9,004 nt of DNA. Source: an uncultured Maribacter sp. Its GTDB lineage: Bacteria; Bacteroidota; Bacteroidia; Flavobacteriales; Flavobacteriaceae. The notes beneath the pieces were generated by a model. It worked only from the letters and a program-made list of their open reading frames with translations, searched no databases and had not been told where the DNA came from. The stretch spans positions 1 through 9,004 of the forward strand of contig CAJQMW010000200.1 in NCBI GenBank assembly GCA_905479535.1, given 5' to 3'. The position numbers were made by a program, and so were the translations under genes. Positions 6,017 to 9,004 of the stretch are shown one piece after another (within the stretch, counting starts at the first letter, position 1; every line of letters starts with the position of its first letter).

Positions 6017-7645
6017 ATGTTATCCGTATCCAATTTATCGGTCCAGTTTGGTAAGAGAGTGTTGTTCGATGAGGTTAATGTGACCTTTACGCAAGGGAAC
6101 TGTTATGGGATTATTGGTGCTAATGGGGCAGGTAAATCCACTTTCCTAAAGATAATCGCCGGTCAAATAGACCCAACTTCAGGTCATGTTCATTTGGAGC
6201 CCGGTAAGCGCATGTCCATTTTGGAGCAAAACCATAATTCCGCAGATGAGTTTACCGTTTTGGAAACCGTAGTGAAGGGTAATAAGCCCTTGTACGATAT
6301 TAAAAAGGAAATCGATGCGCTCTATGCGGATTATAGCGATGAGCATGCCGATAGGATAGGGGAGTTGCAGGTACGGTTTGAGGAAATGAACGGATGGAAT
6401 GCGGATAGTGACGCTGCCGCATTGCTTTCTAATTTAGGTATCAACGAAGAACTTCATTATACCTTAATGTCCGAACTGGACTCCAAACTAAAAGTCCGTG
6501 TTTTGTTGGCGCAGGCGTTGTTCGGTTCCCCAGATGTCCTGATTATGGACGAACCTACCAATGATTTGGATTACGAAACCATCAGCTGGTTGGAAAATTT
6601 CCTTGCGGATTATGAAAATACGGTAATCGTTGTTTCCCACGACAGACACTTTTTAGATACGGTTTGTACCCACATTGGCGATATTGATTTTGGCAAACTC
6701 AACCTATACTCAGGAAATTACACGTTTTGGTACGAAAGCAGTCAGTTGGCTGCCAGACAGCGAGCGCAACAGAATAAGAAAGCTGAGGAAAAAGCGAAGG
6801 AATTACAAGAATTCATCATGCGTTTTAGCGCCAACGTCGCCAAGAGTAAACAGGCCACTTCAAGAAAGAAGATGCTGTCCAAGCTCAAAGTTGACGACAT
6901 CAAACCTTCGAGCAGGAGATATCCCGCCATTATTTTTGACAGGGAGCGGGAGGCTGGAGATCAAATCTTGAATGTTGAAGGTCTTGCAGCAACTTCAGAG
7001 GATGGTGAGTTGCTATTTGAAAACATAAACATCAATCTTGCCAAAGGAGATAAAGTGGCTTTAATTTCTAAGGATTCTCGTGCCACTACCGCTTTTTACG
7101 AAATCGTAAATGGCAATAGAAAGGCGGACAAAGGTTCGTTCCAATGGGGTGTAACAACTACCCAATCCTATCTGCCGGCGGACAATTCACACTTCTTCAA
7201 TGATAATATTAACCTTGTGGATTGGCTTAGGCAATGGGCAAAAACCGAGGAAGAAAGAGAGGAAGTATATATCAGGGGGTTTTTAGGTAAAATGCTATTT
7301 AGTGGCGAGGAAGCGCTAAAAAAATGCACGGTACTATCTGGAGGCGAAAAGGTAAGGTGTATGTTGAGTAGAATGATGATGCTAAGGGCCAACGTATTAA
7401 TGCTGGACGAGCCTACTAACCACTTGGATTTAGAGAGTATCACGGCGTTTAATAATTCGCTCAAAAACTTTAAGGGTACCGTTTTATTCACTACACATGA
7501 CCATGAGTTTGCACAAACCGTGGCGAATAGGATCATAGAATTGACCCCTAAGGGCAATATTGACCGTTATTCTACGTTCGACGAATATATGTCCGATAAG
7601 ACATTAAAGGAGCAGCGGGGCAAAATGTATGCTGTTTCAGTATAG
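6017..7645 (+). CDS. ABC-F family ATPase, YbiT-like ribosome-associated factor
   Basis: A 542-residue protein with two nucleotide-binding domains and no membrane segment, the layout and length of the ABC-F translation factors that bind the ribosomal E site. It resembles E. coli YbiT in motif layout. Domain 1 has Walker A GANGAGKST (34-42), a degenerate signature MSELDSKLKVR (151-161), Walker B VLIMDEPTND (174-183) and switch His208 (SHDRH). A basic linker of about 245-315 (ARQRAQQNKKAEEKAKELQE, RFSANVAKSKQATSRKK) is the P-site tRNA-facing region. Domain 2 has SKDSRATTA (351-359) in place of Walker A, but an intact LSGGE (440-444), Walker B VLMLDEPTNH (460-469) and His494. Only one composite ATP site (domain 1 Walker A with domain 2 signature) therefore looks canonical. 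Without a leader-peptide region, a housekeeping role is more likely than drug resistance. It is probably co-transcribed with the next gene. Confidence 0.93.
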   Translation: MLSVSNLSVQFGKRVLFDEVNVTFTQGNCYGIIGANGAGKSTFLKIIAGQIDPTSGHVHLEPGKRMSILEQNHNSADEFTVLETVVKGNKPLYDIKKEIDALYADYSDEHADRIGELQVRFEEMNGWNADSDAAALLSNLGINEELHYTLMSELDSKLKVRVLLAQALFGSPDVLIMDEPTNDLDYETISWLENFLADYENTVIVVSHDRHFLDTVCTHIGDIDFGKLNLYSGNYTFWYESSQLAARQRAQQNKKAEEKAKELQEFIMRFSANVAKSKQATSRKKMLSKLKVDDIKPSSRRYPAIIFDREREAGDQILNVEGLAATSEDGELLFENININLAKGDKVALISKDSRATTAFYEIVNGNRKADKGSFQWGVTTTQSYLPADNSHFFNDNINLVDWLRQWAKTEEEREEVYIRGFLGKMLFSGEEALKKCTVLSGGEKVRCMLSRMMMLRANVLMLDEPTNHLDLESITAFNNSLKNFKGTVLFTTHDHEFAQTVANRIIELTPKGNIDRYSTFDEYMSDKTLKEQRGKMYAVSV

Positions 7646-7671
7646 TATAGTTTAACCCAAATCTGTACATT

Positions 7672-8799
7672 ATGAAAACCTACGCCTCCATGGTCGGCTT
7701 GCTGTCGGCCCTATTGCTATTGTCTTGCAGTAAATCTAAAGTGGAACCTGTTAACGAGAGCGAAAATCCCGTTGGGGCCGATTATGCAATTTTGCTGCAA
7801 AGTGCTTCCTCACTTTCCCAAACATTTTTAAATGAAGACGCTGAGGGCCTAAAAATCAATCCGAAGGAAAGTAATTTTCCTGGCTTTGCTATTCCCGATT
7901 TAAGTTATAGAACGGACTCCAAGTTGAGCCTCTTTTATAAGAGCGGAAATTGCTCGGGAGAAGTGCTTCTATATGATTTTAGCGAGGACTCCAAGGATGA
8001 ACTCGAGGTTTTTAATGATATAGAATCCTGTGACCTCACCATAACTGCCGTGGCCCACACAGATAGCCGACTTTTTATCGCTTATGTGATTGCATCACCA
8101 GAAAAGGATAAAAAATATTTCATAAGAACTATAAACCTTGAATCCGATAACAATGTATTTGTCGATTTGGAAATGGTTCAAAAACCCATACGCCTAGTTC
8201 CTACGAACAATAGACTTTTTATCTTAACCTTTGATGAGGAGGTTACGGATCAAAGCGGTATACGTGTTATGGAAATCGTATCCGGCACCATTATCCATGA
8301 GATGAACCTTGGATTTGATGCCAGTAGAATTTTTAAAAATCCGGAGGGGGACATAATTATAAGTTACCCTACACTTCATACTACTTTAAATTCCAGTAGT
8401 CTAGAGGTGGTCTATACACAGTATGTAGAAGGTACCGAACCTAAATTTATGGATTCCGAGACCGTTTCTTTTGACTTGGAAGGTAAAATGTATTATCAAA
8501 GGAAAAATTTGGAGGGCGAAACGGAAACTATTCCAGCCGTTTACGATTTTGGCTCCAATACGGCGGTGTTGTATTTTTTCGAGAATTTTCTAACGGATAG
8601 TCAATTGAATATAGAATTTGCTGTGTCTTCGGCGACATCGGTTCAATATGATGAAAAGAACGATTTGATTCTTATTGGGTACAAAAAGTCCGCAACTCCG
8701 AATAGCGGCGGCATTATGCGGATTACACCGTCACCGGATCTCACTTTTGTAGATAACATAGATTTGGACGGTGTTCCTTATGCCATTTTTGTAGAGTAG
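7672..8799 (+). CDS. Hypothetical lipoprotein, possible beta-propeller
   Basis: A 375-residue protein I cannot assign to a named family. It starts with a clear lipoprotein signal (MKTYASMVGLLSALLLLSC, Cys19) followed by a Ser/Lys/Glu-rich tether, so it is membrane-anchored in the envelope. The rest is beta-rich, with loosely recurring blocks of the type DSRLFIAYV (131-139), NNRLFILTF (179-187) and NDLILIGYK, which suggests propeller-like blades. Cys94 and Cys120 are the only other cysteines seen and could form a disulfide. It lies 26 bp after the ABC-F gene with no promoter match in the gap, so co-transcription is likely. Its stop codon is one base from the inverted-repeat element that follows. 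No catalytic motif is visible, and the function is unknown. Confidence 0.8.
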   Translation: MKTYASMVGLLSALLLLSCSKSKVEPVNESENPVGADYAILLQSASSLSQTFLNEDAEGLKINPKESNFPGFAIPDLSYRTDSKLSLFYKSGNCSGEVLLYDFSEDSKDELEVFNDIESCDLTITAVAHTDSRLFIAYVIASPEKDKKYFIRTINLESDNNVFVDLEMVQKPIRLVPTNNRLFILTFDEEVTDQSGIRVMEIVSGTIIHEMNLGFDASRIFKNPEGDIIISYPTLHTTLNSSSLEVVYTQYVEGTEPKFMDSETVSFDLEGKMYYQRKNLEGETETIPAVYDFGSNTAVLYFFENFLTDSQLNIEFAVSSATSVQYDEKNDLILIGYKKSATPNSGGIMRITPSPDLTFVDNIDLDGVPYAIFVE

Positions 8800-8800
8800 C

Positions 8801-8964
8801 TAGGGCCTGTTAACACTAAGCCCAAAAGTGGCTTTTTCGCCCTTTTTCTAGATTTCAGTGTTGATTTTTAGCCACGTAGCCCGCTATGTTTACCAAAAAT
8901 CATCTCGAAATCCTAAAAAATCATCAAAAAATCCGTGGTTTTCTTTTAGTGTTAACAGGCCCTA
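8801..8964. mobile_element. MITE-like fold-back element, 164 bp, with 19-bp perfect terminal inverted repeats
   Basis: The ends TAGGGCCTGTTAACACTAA (8801-8819) and its exact reverse complement (8946-8964) bound a sequence that is itself an imperfect palindrome. Inner arms GATTTC/GAAATC (8851-8856 with 8907-8912), TGATTTTT/AAAAATCA (8862-8869 with 8895-8902) and ACGTAGC/GCTATGT (8874-8880 with 8883-8889, one G-T) meet at a CC centre at 8881-8882, within a base of the element's midpoint. The interior has no transposase gene. The outermost TA at both ends may be a duplicated target (C-TA ... TA-A), as for IS630-type and some IS5-type elements. The parent IS family cannot be named from this. It sits one base after a stop codon. 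Confidence 0.7.
8818..8837 (+). terminator. Terminator-like hairpin for the lipoprotein gene, inside the MITE-like element
   Basis: AAGCC (8818-8822) and GGCTT (8830-8834) form a five-base-pair stem with a seven-base loop, running into five T residues (8833-8837), 19 bases after the lipoprotein stop codon. The stem is short, and the larger fold of the whole element would compete with it. Confidence 0.4.
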
Positions 8965-9004
8965 ATCTAAAACTATGCGTTGAAATATTTACTGTTCCAA
9001 ATGG

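Noticed and set aside
7168..7557. Long minus-strand open frame antisense to the ABC-F gene
   Set aside because: It is a shadow of the well-supported ABC-F coding sequence; its translation has no recognisable domain.
8886..9004. Plus-strand open frame starting MFTKNHLEILKNHQ and running to the window end
   Set aside because: It begins inside the palindromic element, runs through its right inverted repeat, and resembles no transposase I know. A short open stretch in A-rich sequence is expected by chance.
8965..9004. Possible end of a convergent minus-strand gene after the element (for example a frame ending NSKYFNA at a TAG, 8975-8973)
   Set aside because: Only about ten codons are visible and two frames are open, so no coding call is supportable.

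Overview
The window looks like ordinary chromosome from a marine or soil member of Bacteroidota, most likely family Flavobacteriaceae. The evidence is the moderately AT-rich sequence, several Bacteroidota-type promoters (TTG, 15-21 bp, TAnnTTTG), A-rich regions instead of strong Shine-Dalgarno sequences before genes, four predicted lipoproteins, and gene families typical of Flavobacteriia. These families are a beta-propeller glutaminyl cyclase with an N-terminal beta-sandwich, a thioredoxin-like lipoprotein with a DUF4369-like N-terminus, and a YbiT-like ABC-F protein with a Bacteroidota-type second nucleotide-binding domain. The species cannot be named from sequence alone.

Layout: the left edge (1-112, minus) holds the start of a gene read as a LytTR-type response regulator that runs out of the window, with its own candidate promoter at 236-263. 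Next, on the minus strand, is a compact three-gene unit transcribed from about 3290 towards 260: a glutaminyl-peptide cyclotransferase lipoprotein (3266-2214), a hot-dog thioesterase (2214-1825, stop and start overlapping as TAATG) and a beta-helix lipoprotein (1798-260). Divergent from it lies the 4.5S signal recognition particle RNA gene (3413-3513, plus) with a perfect Bacteroidota promoter and an intrinsic terminator. A short-chain dehydrogenase (3621-4430, plus) follows and converges on a thioredoxin-fold lipoprotein that has lost its CxxC (4452-5837, minus). From 5838 to 6016 two divergent promoters serve that lipoprotein and the ABC-F gene (6017-7645, plus), which is followed 26 bp later by a beta-propeller-like lipoprotein (7672-8799, plus). 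One base after that stop codon begins a 164-bp near-palindromic element with 19-bp perfect terminal inverted repeats (8801-8964), best read as a MITE.

How the parts relate: most products act in the cell envelope. The glutaminyl cyclase cyclises N-terminal glutamine on exported proteins, SRP RNA serves membrane targeting, and the ABC-F protein acts on ribosomes. I see no defence system, CRISPR array, phage or large island. The points most worth a second look are the fold-back element at the right end, the one-sided loss of an ATP site in the ABC-F protein, the redox-dead thioredoxin domain, and a palindrome within the response-regulator promoter.
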